From: Pedobacter mucosus
GTDB lineage: Bacteria; Bacteroidota; Bacteroidia; Sphingobacteriales; Sphingobacteriaceae
Length of the DNA stretch: 64,000 nt
Assembly: GCF_022200785.1 (NCBI RefSeq)
Contig: NZ_CP087585.1
Coordinates: 124,001-188,000 of the forward strand
Direction: 5' to 3'
In this document: positions 55,483 to 63,547 of the stretch, in pieces
Position numbering within the stretch: the first letter of the stretch is position 1
Layout: every line of letters starts with the position of its first letter
Translations under genes and position numbers: made by a program
Notes under the pieces: model-generated
Seen by the model: only the letters and a program-made list of their open reading frames with translations
Database searches by the model: none
What the model was told of the DNA's origin: nothing

Positions 55483-57033
55483 TTATTTGTAGTAATCGCC
55501 CCCACGGATGTTGTCATGGGATGGCATTGGCAGTTCATCGGCGAACAGGCTTTCCTCATACTGGTCAAGGTTGCGCTCAAGTATGGTCTGTATGGTTTTA
55601 TAACTGTATATCCCAAAGCCAAGGGCCCGTCTGCAGGCATTGATCAGCCGCTGGTTCCCAGCCTTCTTCGCAAAGCTTAATATGCCCACGCATGATTTAT
55701 AAGCCTGCTCAGGATGTTGTTTTCTGTCGAGTATCTTGAGGATATAAAGCCTGACGTCCTCATCTATGCTGGATGCCCACTCCAGAAAACGGTCCGGTGT
55801 CCAGTCCGTCACGAACTTATGGGTAGTGGCCATATGGTCCTTATCGGTGGTGTAACTATAGGGGCTTTTAATCCGCTTATGCATCGCTATGCGCTCATAG
55901 TGATAGAAGATCTCCACATTTGACCGGGAGTAGAGTATCTTGACCTTTTTACCTATAAAACGAAAAGGGACGCTATAATAATGCTTGTCGGGACCAAGAT
56001 TGACGTGTCCGTTCTTCATCACCGTTGCATGGTGCTGTTTCTTGAACTCGTATTTCAGTACTGGCAAGGGATTGAGTGCCTCCCGCTCAATTTCCTCGAA
56101 CTGGAGGCGCCTGCTATAGTTTCTTCCCTTAAGTGGCTGGCTATTGTGCACCTCAAGCGCCACAAGTATCGCGGCGTTCAATTCTGTAAGGGAGTGGAAG
56201 ACATGTTTTCTCAACGGCGCATAGATCCGGCTATAGGCGATCTTGACAGCCCCTTCTACAAGCGCCTTGTCCCTTGGGCGGTATGCCCGTGCCGGCAGAA
56301 TAGTTGTTCCGTAATGGTCGGCAAAATCCGCAAAGGTCTCGTTCAGGGTAGGCTCGTATTTGTTGCTCTTGGTTACCGCTGCCTTGAGGTTATCGGGAAC
56401 AATGGCCGCTGAGACCCCACTAATATAATGGAATGTATTCTCGCACGCAGATATAAAGTCTTCTTTCTGTTGTGTGAGTACGGCCTCCACATAGGTAAGC
56501 TGGCTGGCACCAAGGATGGCAACGAATACCTCGACATCAATCACCTCACCGGTTTCCTGGTCAACAATGGAGAGTTTCTGTCCGGCAAAATCAACAAAGA
56601 GTTTATCGCCCGCCTTGTGGTCAAGGTGCATCACCGGGTTCACACGGGACTTCCACTGGTTATAATAGAAGCAGAACTGCGTGTAATGAAAGCCATTGGG
56701 AAATTCCTTTAGATAAGCTTCCCAGAGCATCACACGGGTTACCCCAGTGCGTTTAAGTTCTTTGTCAATACCAGGAAAACAACGTTGTAAAGTTAAAAGA
56801 CGGCTATCGGGTGCCCGTTCCCGGCTCTTTCCAAAAAAATCCTCAAGCTCCTTGTCATTAAGTGCATTTATCTGTTCAAATGTACACCCACCGGAATCAA
56901 ACGCACTGAAGTATCTTTTTGCTGTATTGCGGGAAACACCGACCTGGGTCGCTATGGAAAGCTTGCTTCGCCCCTGGCTGTACATTCTGAGAATCTGTCT
57001 TATCTTGCTCATGCTAATAGTCGTATTTGCCAT
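55483..57033 (-). CDS. istA: IS21 transposase IstA
   Basis: A 516-residue DDE transposase. The N-terminal helix-turn-helix is SMSKIRQILRMYSQGRSKLS and on to GVSRNTAKRYF. The catalytic core is seen from GDKLFVDFAGQKLSIVD to DKALVEGAVKIAYSRIYAP, with the acidic residues in D-F-A-G, D-N-L-K and V-E-G. The C-terminal part has the usual basic stretch. It binds the IS ends and performs strand transfer. The element may still be active. Confidence 0.93.
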   Translation of the reverse strand: MANTTISMSKIRQILRMYSQGRSKLSIATQVGVSRNTAKRYFSAFDSGGCTFEQINALNDKELEDFFGKSRERAPDSRLLTLQRCFPGIDKELKRTGVTRVMLWEAYLKEFPNGFHYTQFCFYYNQWKSRVNPVMHLDHKAGDKLFVDFAGQKLSIVDQETGEVIDVEVFVAILGASQLTYVEAVLTQQKEDFISACENTFHYISGVSAAIVPDNLKAAVTKSNKYEPTLNETFADFADHYGTTILPARAYRPRDKALVEGAVKIAYSRIYAPLRKHVFHSLTELNAAILVALEVHNSQPLKGRNYSRRLQFEEIEREALNPLPVLKYEFKKQHHATVMKNGHVNLGPDKHYYSVPFRFIGKKVKILYSRSNVEIFYHYERIAMHKRIKSPYSYTTDKDHMATTHKFVTDWTPDRFLEWASSIDEDVRLYILKILDRKQHPEQAYKSCVGILSFAKKAGNQRLINACRRALGFGIYSYKTIQTILERNLDQYEESLFADELPMPSHDNIRGGDYYK

Positions 57034-57177
57034 CTTCGGGAATTATATATATCCCAAAAATAGACTTGTATCTATAGCATTTGCCGATCGTTCGGACTGG
57101 TCAATTTGGTCCGAAATCCGGTGGTCAGTTTCCCGCGGAACAGGTGGTCAGTTTAAACCGAAACGGGGTGGTCAATT

Positions 57178-58614
57178 TCAGCGAAATCTCCAGTCAACCT
57201 GCTTACCGTTAATAACAATAAATGCCTTAGAAAGCTTAATCAGCGAGGATTGGAATATATTTATAGGTGACTTTTGATTTTCTATCTCCAATCTTTTTTC
57301 AAAAGCTTTTTCCAGCAAGTCGATTTCGGTTTTTTGGTCAAAACTTAACAAGGTATTGATTAACATTCTTTGCCAGTCGTCTAATTGATGAAGGTAGGCA
57401 TCTTTCCAGATTTCCTTTGGATCATTGAAATTCTGAATAATAAATTTGCGATAATCGTCCGCATCCTGTACTTCAACATTATCTGCTGAGAGAATATATT
57501 CCACTGATCTGGGATTGAAATTTGTATGCCTCGTTATAAAGTTAAAGATTTTCGTCTCCCTGATAATCTCCTGCAATTCATGTTCCAGATCAGAATCATC
57601 AATATGGTTAAGTAGGAGCTGGGATTTTACCTCAAGATTATAATTCTCTAAGTCCAGCACTGTCTCATTTTTTCTCAGTTTCGCCCTTCTCAATTTTTCC
57701 GAATCCTCGATAACCGAGTTTAGAATTGAGGTGCGGGTAGTAAAAATTAATTTAATATGATCAGAACGCTTGACCCGATTAATAATGTTCAATAGGGCGC
57801 TTTCGTTTCCTCTGGCTTTAATCATTTCCTCCGCATTACTGCCCAAAAAGTCATCCAGATAGATAATTGTCTTTACATCCGTATGCTTTATTACCTTTTC
57901 AGCCTCTTTTATATCGTCGAGCAAATAACAAAGTATATAGTCCTTCTTGATATATTCATAGGCTATCATCTCAGCTAAAGTGGTTTTTCCAACCCCGGGA
58001 TCTCCTGATATTATAACAAAATTCTTATCTTCAAGGCTTTTAAGAGCTTCATTAAATATCTCGGTCTTCACGTAAAGCCTCACCCTTTTCTTAATTTCTG
58101 AATCAATAAAGTCGGAAGATCTAAAAGTTAAATCGGAAGTCAGTATTTTGGTTAATACTGATGCGTCTGATAGCCAGAGTTTGTGATGAACATCCAACAC
58201 ATGATCATGTTGTTCGATAAGATTGTTTAGGTCAAGCTTACCATAAATGTCACCAAGAGTTTTGATATAAGGGCTAAAAGCATTCTTTATTTTTATTGCT
58301 TGGTTATGGTTTAGATCTACGGATGTCGCAAATATATAACGTTTGGGATCGATTTTTTTTGCTTTTTTGACCTCGCTGCCGATAAGGTTTTTATACATGA
58401 GGTCAAAGCCACTTTTGTGGTAATGCTTTACCTGTCCCATATGGGAATAGTCTTCTTTATTTAAGGAATATAAAAAATCTATGCCTTGGTCTTTTCCCTC
58501 CTTAAATGTCCGGTATCTGCCTTTTCTAGTTTTTGGAAGGGCAGCGTTCAGTAAGCTACAAACCAACTCTTCGAGATCTGTGCTATTGAGGGTTGAGAAG
58601 TCGTACTTGGACAT
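57178..58614 (-). pseudogene. Restriction-nuclease/STAND ATPase, C-terminus lost to IS21
   Basis: A 478-residue remnant. Residues about 10-70 form a PD-(D/E)xK domain of the Mrr kind: D46 in KDQGIDFLYS and the Q61-V-K63 strand in MGQVKHY. Residues about 185-420 are a P-loop ATPase with Walker A SGDPGVGKT (203-211), Walker B IIYLDDF (250-256) and FTTR, in line with nSTAND-type proteins. In related Avs-like proteins a C-terminal repeat domain senses the phage. Here the frame ends within the IS21 terminal repeat (the last residues WRFR are IS-coded), so the sensor is missing. It is likely inactive. Confidence 0.78.
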
Positions 58615-58996
58615 GAGGATTATTTAGGTTATTAAATCCCTAAGTTATTATTTTCCTGAGTTTAATTAATGAATTCCTTTTTTGAGCTAGGCTCAACAGC
58701 ATTCTTATCATTCGATGTTTTAGCAGTTTGCTGATCACGCGGGTGTTTTGCAAGATGTACTTTTGTATACACAAAAGAATCTTGCGCCCTTGAGGTCGGG
58801 TATTTCCTCGGAACTCGGAAATACTTATGACACAAATAAATCATCCAGAACTTTGTGAATGTGTAATTCAATTTTCCTAAATTAAAAAGCAAGGTGTAGA
58901 AGTGATTAAAGATAAAAATGTAGGTTACCCCAATGGGAGGACGTGTTGGAACACCATGGATATGCGAGATTTATATTCAAAGATAATAGATCAATT
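58615..58996. other. Non-coding region with candidate oriT hairpins
   Basis: The region between the STAND gene and the MobC-like gene. A 76-residue minus-strand ORF (58662-58892) is judged spurious. The notable content is the two hairpins at 58750-58824. Confidence 0.5.
58750..58824. other. Two strong hairpins next to the MobC-like gene (candidate oriT)
   Basis: The first (58750-58785) has outer arms GCAAGAT and ATCTTGC and perfect inner arms CTTTTGT (58760-58766) and ACAAAAG (58771-58777). The second has arms GTATTTCC (58800-58807) and GGAAATAC (58817-58824). Such paired inverted repeats just upstream of a mobC-type gene are the usual position of oriT in mobilizable elements. The hairpins are seen; the oriT role is inferred. 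Confidence 0.5.
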
Positions 58997-59407
58997 ATGC
59001 CGAGGAAGAAAGCTAAAAATCAAGAAATGCTCTTTAGTCCCCCCATTATTATTAGGGTAACTGAAGAAACCTTTTCGAAGTTAGATGACATCCGTACTAC
59101 AAGCAACTGTCGATCCATTGGTGAGGTTGCAAGAAATATTCTGACCCGAAAGAGAATTCTTATGTTACATCGCGATATCTCAATGAATGGGCCAATGGAA
59201 GAACTTGCCTCAATTCGAAAAGAGTTAAAGGCAATAGGCATAAATATCAATCAGCAGACTAAATACTTTCATTTATCAAAAAGCGAAACGGAAAAAACAT
59301 TCCATTTTATCAAAACAGCAGAATTGTATAAAACCATTGGTGCAAAAGTGGATTGTCTTTTATCCATAGTTTCAAAATTAGCATTGAAGTGGTTAAGGTC
59401 TGAATAG
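58997..59407 (+). CDS. MobC-like relaxosome accessory protein
   Basis: A 136-residue protein from the ATG at 58997 (MPRKKAKNQEMLFSPP); a GTG at 58943 with GGAGG in front would add 18 residues. It has a ribbon-helix-helix-like start (IIIRVTEETFSKLDDI), then RSIGEVARNILTRKRI, and the MobC-type helix ELASIRKELKAIGININQQTK. MobC proteins bind oriT and help the relaxase. No relaxase gene lies in the island; candidate oriT hairpins are directly upstream. Confidence 0.72.
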   Translation: MPRKKAKNQEMLFSPPIIIRVTEETFSKLDDIRTTSNCRSIGEVARNILTRKRILMLHRDISMNGPMEELASIRKELKAIGININQQTKYFHLSKSETEKTFHFIKTAELYKTIGAKVDCLLSIVSKLALKWLRSE

Positions 59408-59683
59408 GTTCTGTTATCATGGGACTTTAATTTATTAGAATGATGCTATTATATGCTTTCATAATGCCCATCGCTCATTTATGGCTTGTGGGTCCCACAT
59501 TCGTTCTTTAGATATTGATTTTAACAATTAGTTTTTAAATTAACGTTTGGTTCCGTTTTTTAAAATAATTACGGTCAATATCTCCAACCTCAAAGGTAGG
59601 TATTATAAAAAGGCACGAGATCCCTAACGTAGTACACAAGTAATCACTTAGCGGGAATTTACTTTTAGGCTTATCTGCTGACT

Positions 59684-59839
59684 ATGAGAAATCTTCCGAT
59701 AGAGCGAATGCCTCCAGAAAAATTAATCGAGATTCTCGAGAAAAAAGGGGTTAAACTATCTATAAATCAAGCAAAAGAAGTCTTGGAATTGCTATATATT
59801 TTAGCTATTTTGGAAATTACTCAAGCATTAAAGGGATGA
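59684..59839 (+). CDS. 51-residue protein coupled to the recombinase
   Basis: MRNLPIERMPPEKLIEILEK then KGVKLSINQAKEVLELLYIL. The gene overlaps the recombinase start by four bases (ATGA, 59836-59839), so translation is coupled. Two helices with a regular hydrophobic face are expected. Small proteins of this kind sit before serine recombinase genes in other elements and could act as recombination directionality factors, but this is an inference. Confidence 0.6.
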   Translation: MRNLPIERMPPEKLIEILEKKGVKLSINQAKEVLELLYILAILEITQALKG

Positions 59840-61389
59840 TTACAGCAGATTTATATATTAGGGTAAGTACCGATGAACAGGCAGAAAAAGGTTATTCACA
59901 GCGTAATCAAGAAGAGGTCTTGCAGCGGTATTGCTATTCGAAGGATATAAATGTAAGAAAGGTAATCTTTGAAGATCACTCTGCCAAAACCTTTATTCGG
60001 CCGGCCTGGCAAAAATTATTAATCGACCTTAAGAAAAAACGTGGTCAGACAGATTTGGTGTTATTTACCAAGTGGGACAGATTTAGTAGGAATGCAGGTG
60101 ATGCCTATCAAATGATTAAGATTTTGGCTGATCTTGGTATTGAGCCACAAGCAATAGAGCAACCACTTGATATATCTATACCCGAGAATAAGATGATGCT
60201 AGCCTTTTATCTAGCAGCACCCGAGGTAGAAAATGACAGAAGAGCACTGAATACCTTCCATGGAATGAGAAGGGCTAGGAAGGAAGGCCGATGGATGGGG
60301 CCTGCTCCAGTAGGTTATGCAAATAAAATAACGGAGGACGGCAAAAAATATATCTGTCCCATTGAGCCAAATGCCTCATTAATGAGGTGGGTGTATGAAG
60401 AACTTTCAACAGGGAAATGGTTCATTGATCAAATTTGGAGGGAGGCTTCTAATAAAGGGTTAAAAACTGGAAGAAAGAATTTTTGGCAAATTATCCGGAA
60501 TCCGATTTATTGTGGAAAAGTATCAATTGCCAAATACAAAGAAGAGGAAGCGCATACTGTGATGGGTCAACACGAAGCGATTGTCTCAGAGTCTATCTTT
60601 TATAAGGCTATGGATGTTTTAGATGGTAGAAATAAATCTCATAAAACTACTATTGTTTCTCATGATCTATTACCTCTACGAGGATTTCTAATCTGTCCAA
60701 AATGTGGTTATATGTTGTCCGGAAGTGCTTCCAAGGGTTGTAATAGATATTATCACTATTATCATTGTTTTTCCAAATGTGGGATTAGATATAATGCTGA
60801 AAAAGTAAATAAACTTTTCGTAGAAGAATTAGAGAAATATTCCATAGATCCAATACTCAATGATGCATATGGAATGATATTGAAACAGGTCTATCAAGCG
60901 CTTTCAAGCGAAGATAATAGCGAGATATATAACGTTAAAAAACAGCTGGAGGAATCCAATGAAAGGATTTCAAAAGCAAGAGATAAAATGCTTAACGATG
61001 TGATCCTAGATTTTGAGTATAGAAAAATCAAATCCGAATGTGATAGAAACATCTTAATTCTTGAAAATAAGTTGATTGATTTATCTAGAGGAAAAGAGAA
61101 TATAAGCCAAATAATCGGAAAAGCGACTGGATTGCTTGTAAACCTCCATGAAACATATTTAAACGCAGATTCAGAAGGGAAACGGAGAATGATTAGTTCG
61201 ATCTATCCCCAAAATATCACTTTTGACGGAACGCAACATCGAACTATTAGAATGAATGAGGCAATACGTGTTCTAGGTACTTTAAAGACGGTTTTTGAAG
61301 GCAAAAAAAAGGGGCAAATCAAACAAAAAGTTGATTTGCCCACTATGGTAGCGGGGAGCAGGATCGAACTGCCGACCTCAGGGTTATGA
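59836..61389 (+). CDS. Large serine recombinase of the island
   Basis: A 517-residue recombinase. The N-terminal resolvase domain has the catalytic Ser11 in YIRVSTDEQ and the Arg in KWDRFSRN. It is followed by the recombinase domain, a zinc-ribbon (LICPKCGYMLSG and CFSKCGIR) and a coiled coil (KKQLEESNERISKARDK). It integrates and, with a helper, excises the island at the tRNA-Met. The frame runs through the tRNA attachment site, and its last 11 residues (GSRIELPTSGL) are encoded by the tRNA antisense. In the circular form the frame would end differently. Confidence 0.92.
   Translation: MITADLYIRVSTDEQAEKGYSQRNQEEVLQRYCYSKDINVRKVIFEDHSAKTFIRPAWQKLLIDLKKKRGQTDLVLFTKWDRFSRNAGDAYQMIKILADLGIEPQAIEQPLDISIPENKMMLAFYLAAPEVENDRRALNTFHGMRRARKEGRWMGPAPVGYANKITEDGKKYICPIEPNASLMRWVYEELSTGKWFIDQIWREASNKGLKTGRKNFWQIIRNPIYCGKVSIAKYKEEEAHTVMGQHEAIVSESIFYKAMDVLDGRNKSHKTTIVSHDLLPLRGFLICPKCGYMLSGSASKGCNRYYHYYHCFSKCGIRYNAEKVNKLFVEELEKYSIDPILNDAYGMILKQVYQALSSEDNSEIYNVKKQLEESNERISKARDKMLNDVILDFEYRKIKSECDRNILILENKLIDLSRGKENISQIIGKATGLLVNLHETYLNADSEGKRRMISSIYPQNITFDGTQHRTIRMNEAIRVLGTLKTVFEGKKKGQIKQKVDLPTMVAGSRIELPTSGL
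61303..61341 (-). terminator. Terminator of the tRNA-Met, located in the island end
   Basis: A hairpin with perfect 11-base arms (GGGCAAATCAA, 61312-61322, with TTGATTTGCCC, 61331-61341), followed on the minus strand by a run of eight T (61310-61303). It lies four bases beyond the tRNA 3' end and overlaps the recombinase codons. The older copy at 36,161-36,199 has mismatched arms, so it has decayed. Confidence 0.8.
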
Positions 61390-61422
61390 ATCCTGCGCTC
61401 TAACCATCTGAGCTACCCCGCC
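61346..61422 (-). tRNA. tRNA-Met (anticodon CAU)
   Basis: On the minus strand the gene starts GGCGGGGTAGCTCAGATGG and ends CCCCGCTACCA with an encoded CCA. The anticodon loop is TTCATAA, so the anticodon is CAU (elongator type). The acceptor stem pairs fully, with a G-U at the first position, and the T-arm contains GTTCGATC. The 3' end (61346-61352) is the attachment site of the island, and the gene is left intact by the integration. Confidence 0.95.
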
Positions 61423-61558
61423 GGGCTTAAAATATTTGTATATTAATGCAAATATCGGGTGGTTATTTTAAAGAGTTGCAAATATAGAATAAATTACCTT
61501 TCTTTAGAAAAATAAAATAAAAAAAGTAATCCGGAAGTTATTCTGGTAATGAATTAAC

Positions 61559-61939
61559 ATGGCAGAAAAGAAAAAATTTACGCTAGAGTACGAGGTTAAA
61601 TCGTCGCCAAGGATATTATATAGCTTTATAAGTGAGCCTAATGGCTTAGCACAATGGTTTGCTGATGATGTTATTTTTCGCGATCAAGTTTATACATTCA
61701 CTTGGGATGATGAACAACTAAAAGCAAAGCTTGTTTCCATAAAAGAGAACAAATTAGTTAAATTTAAGTGGTTAGAAGACGAGCCGCAATGTTATTTTGA
61801 AATGGAAATCGTTCAAGATGAATTAACGAATGATGTTGCACTGGCCATCACGGATTTCTCTACCGACGAGACTTTAGCCGAAAAAAAATTAATTTGGGAT
61901 AATCAGATAGATTACTTGATTAGCGTATTGGGTGCATAA
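61559..61939 (+). CDS. START-like (SRPBCC) domain protein
   Basis: A 126-residue protein of the START/Bet v1-like fold. It starts KFTLEYEVKSSPRILYSFIS, followed by NGLAQWFADDV, and ends with the long C-terminal helix (KKLIWDNQIDYLISVLG). Such stand-alone START-like proteins are common and conserved in Bacteroidota, next to LptF/LptG-like permeases as here, but their ligand is unknown. A hydrophobic pocket for a lipid or aromatic compound is expected. Confidence 0.85.
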   Translation: MAEKKKFTLEYEVKSSPRILYSFISEPNGLAQWFADDVIFRDQVYTFTWDDEQLKAKLVSIKENKLVKFKWLEDEPQCYFEMEIVQDELTNDVALAITDFSTDETLAEKKLIWDNQIDYLISVLGA

Positions 61940-61969
61940 TATTTATCATGCAATCACTACCTTTGTAGA

Positions 61970-63394
61970 GTGAAAAAAATACATCTTCTCTTAGTAAAAG
62001 CATTCATAAAACCATTCATCGCTACTTTTTTCGTAGTTATGTTTATTTTATTAATGTTTTTTCTGTTTAAATGGATTGATGATTTAATTGGAAAAGGTTT
62101 TGAATGGTATACCATTTTAGAACTTATGTGCTATGCTTCTGCCGCAAACGTTTCCATGGCGCTTCCGCTTTCTGTACTGCTTTCATCAATAATGACATTT
62201 GGTACGCTTGGTGAAAATTATGAATTAGTCGCAATTAAATCCGCAGGCATATCTCTGCAAAAGGCTATGCGGCCACTCTTTGTCGTCATCATTATCTTAA
62301 CCATAAGCTCATTCCTCTTTTCAAATTATATGCTTCCAAAAGCAAATTTGAAACTTAATTCTACGCTTTACGACATTCGAAATAAGAAACTAGCTTTCTT
62401 AATTAAACCTGGTGTATTCAATAATAGCATTCCCAACTACTCTATTCGAGTTGATGCAAAAGATGAAGATGGTAAATTGCATGGCATTATGATTTATGAT
62501 CATAAGGGAACAAACGGGGTCCCTAAAGTTGTAATTGCCAAGGAAGGAGAAATGACTAAAACCACCGACGGAAAGTACTTAATTCTCAAGCTCAAGGATG
62601 GTGTTCAGTATGAGGAGCAAGCAAATAATAGTGGCGTCTATAACCCTCGACAAGTTTTAATAAGAAGTCGCTTCAAAGAAACTGCACCGAAATTTGATTT
62701 ATCATCTTTTGAAATGAATCGTACCGACCCTAACGCTTTTGGAAACAATACCCCTATGTTAAATCTGAAAGGTATAGTAAAAAAACGTGATTCGTTAGGT
62801 AAGCAATTAGATACATTGGGTGTAAATATCGAAAGGAACTTCACCAGTAATTTTAAACAATATAATACTGCAAAAGGGTATACAAAATTGAAGGTTAAAC
62901 CTATCATTATTAACGATTTAATTCTTAAGAGTATCCCAAATGGATCGAGAAAAATAAGCGTAGAAAGTGCTTCAAATACGGTGGCAATTATGATGCAGCA
63001 CATACCAAATTGGGCACCCAGGCGTACAGATTTAATGGGTGAAATAATTTTTACAAGGATTGAATATCAAAGAAAGTTTACCCTTGCAGCATCATGTATA
63101 CTGTTGTTTTTTATTGGAGCACCCTTAGGTGCAATTATTAGGAAGGGTGGTATGGGTTTGCCAGTAGTAATCGCTATTTCATTTTTTTTAATTTATCATA
63201 TTATTACAACGGTTGCCGAAAAATCCGCTCGAGAAGGCAACATGAATCCAATATTCGCAATGTGGATTGCAGTTATAGTTTTATCACCGTTGGCTGCTTT
63301 TTTAACATATAAAGCAACTGTAGATTCTGCTCTTTTTGATGTAAATTATTATAAACAACTTTTTATAAAGCTGTTAAAAATAAAACAGAAATAA
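61970..63394 (+). CDS. LptF/LptG family permease
   Basis: A 474-residue inner-membrane protein that starts at GTG (61970). Three helices at the N-terminus (to about residue 115), a periplasmic beta-jellyroll domain (about 120-330) and three C-terminal helices (SCILLFFIGAPLGAIIRKGG) match LptF/LptG. These permeases extract lipopolysaccharide from the inner membrane and pass it to LptC. It lies 30 bases after the START-like gene, in the same direction. Which of the two paralogs it is cannot be said. Confidence 0.9.
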   Translation: MKKIHLLLVKAFIKPFIATFFVVMFILLMFFLFKWIDDLIGKGFEWYTILELMCYASAANVSMALPLSVLLSSIMTFGTLGENYELVAIKSAGISLQKAMRPLFVVIIILTISSFLFSNYMLPKANLKLNSTLYDIRNKKLAFLIKPGVFNNSIPNYSIRVDAKDEDGKLHGIMIYDHKGTNGVPKVVIAKEGEMTKTTDGKYLILKLKDGVQYEEQANNSGVYNPRQVLIRSRFKETAPKFDLSSFEMNRTDPNAFGNNTPMLNLKGIVKKRDSLGKQLDTLGVNIERNFTSNFKQYNTAKGYTKLKVKPIIINDLILKSIPNGSRKISVESASNTVAIMMQHIPNWAPRRTDLMGEIIFTRIEYQRKFTLAASCILLFFIGAPLGAIIRKGGMGLPVVIAISFFLIYHIITTVAEKSAREGNMNPIFAMWIAVIVLSPLAAFLTYKATVDSALFDVNYYKQLFIKLLKIKQK

Positions 63395-63547
63395 ACTAGC
63401 ATTTATCCTTTACTTCTAGATGATATTAATTTAATTATATTGCCTAATAAGGTTGTACATTTGTATAAGCTAATAAAAGGCTTATAAATCTATCTATATT
63501 AAATTTATAAAATTACCCTATTTAGCTCAATTTATGCTTTATCAAAA

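Larger units (their letters stand above)
54594..57192 (-). mobile_element. IS21 family insertion sequence
   Basis: About 2.6 kb with istA and istB on the minus strand. The ends read TGTATATTTCGGAG (54594 onward) and, on the other strand, TGGAGATTTCGCTG (from 57192), followed by several copies of TGGTCAGTTT-like motifs that bind the transposase. No target duplication could be made out, so a deletion next to the insertion is likely. The element ends the nuclease-STAND gene at 57178 and starts the ORF at 54642. Confidence 0.8.
36204..61352. mobile_element. Genomic island (about 25 kb) inserted at tRNA-Met, with serine recombinase and defence cargo
   Basis: The ends are the direct repeat TGGTAGC (36204-36210 and 61346-61352), the 3' end of the tRNA-Met. 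The right end holds the serine recombinase gene and a MobC-like gene beside strong hairpins (candidate oriT). The cargo holds a trypsin-like and a caspase-like protease, a GapS4-like nuclease operon, a HEPN/PHP-ATPase pair, a hydrolase-GNAT fusion, a TIR protein and a truncated nuclease-STAND ATPase, broken up by IS3, IS21 and IS1182 material. No relaxase or transfer genes are seen, so mobility would need help. The seven-base core is short, but the long homology to the left of it strengthens the boundary. Confidence 0.75.

Noticed and set aside
54570..57220. Target-site duplication around the IS21 element
   Set aside because: The flanks (ending TTTTTAGTT on the left, GTCAACCTGC on the right) do not match over 4-8 bases.
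58662..58892. A 76-residue minus-strand ORF in the candidate oriT region
   Set aside because: It covers both hairpins, its composition is irregular, and no start signal is seen; it is probably a chance frame.
61346..61389. Treating the last 11 recombinase residues as a functional tail
   Set aside because: They are antisense to the tRNA-Met; the sequence is fixed by the tRNA and not by selection on the protein.
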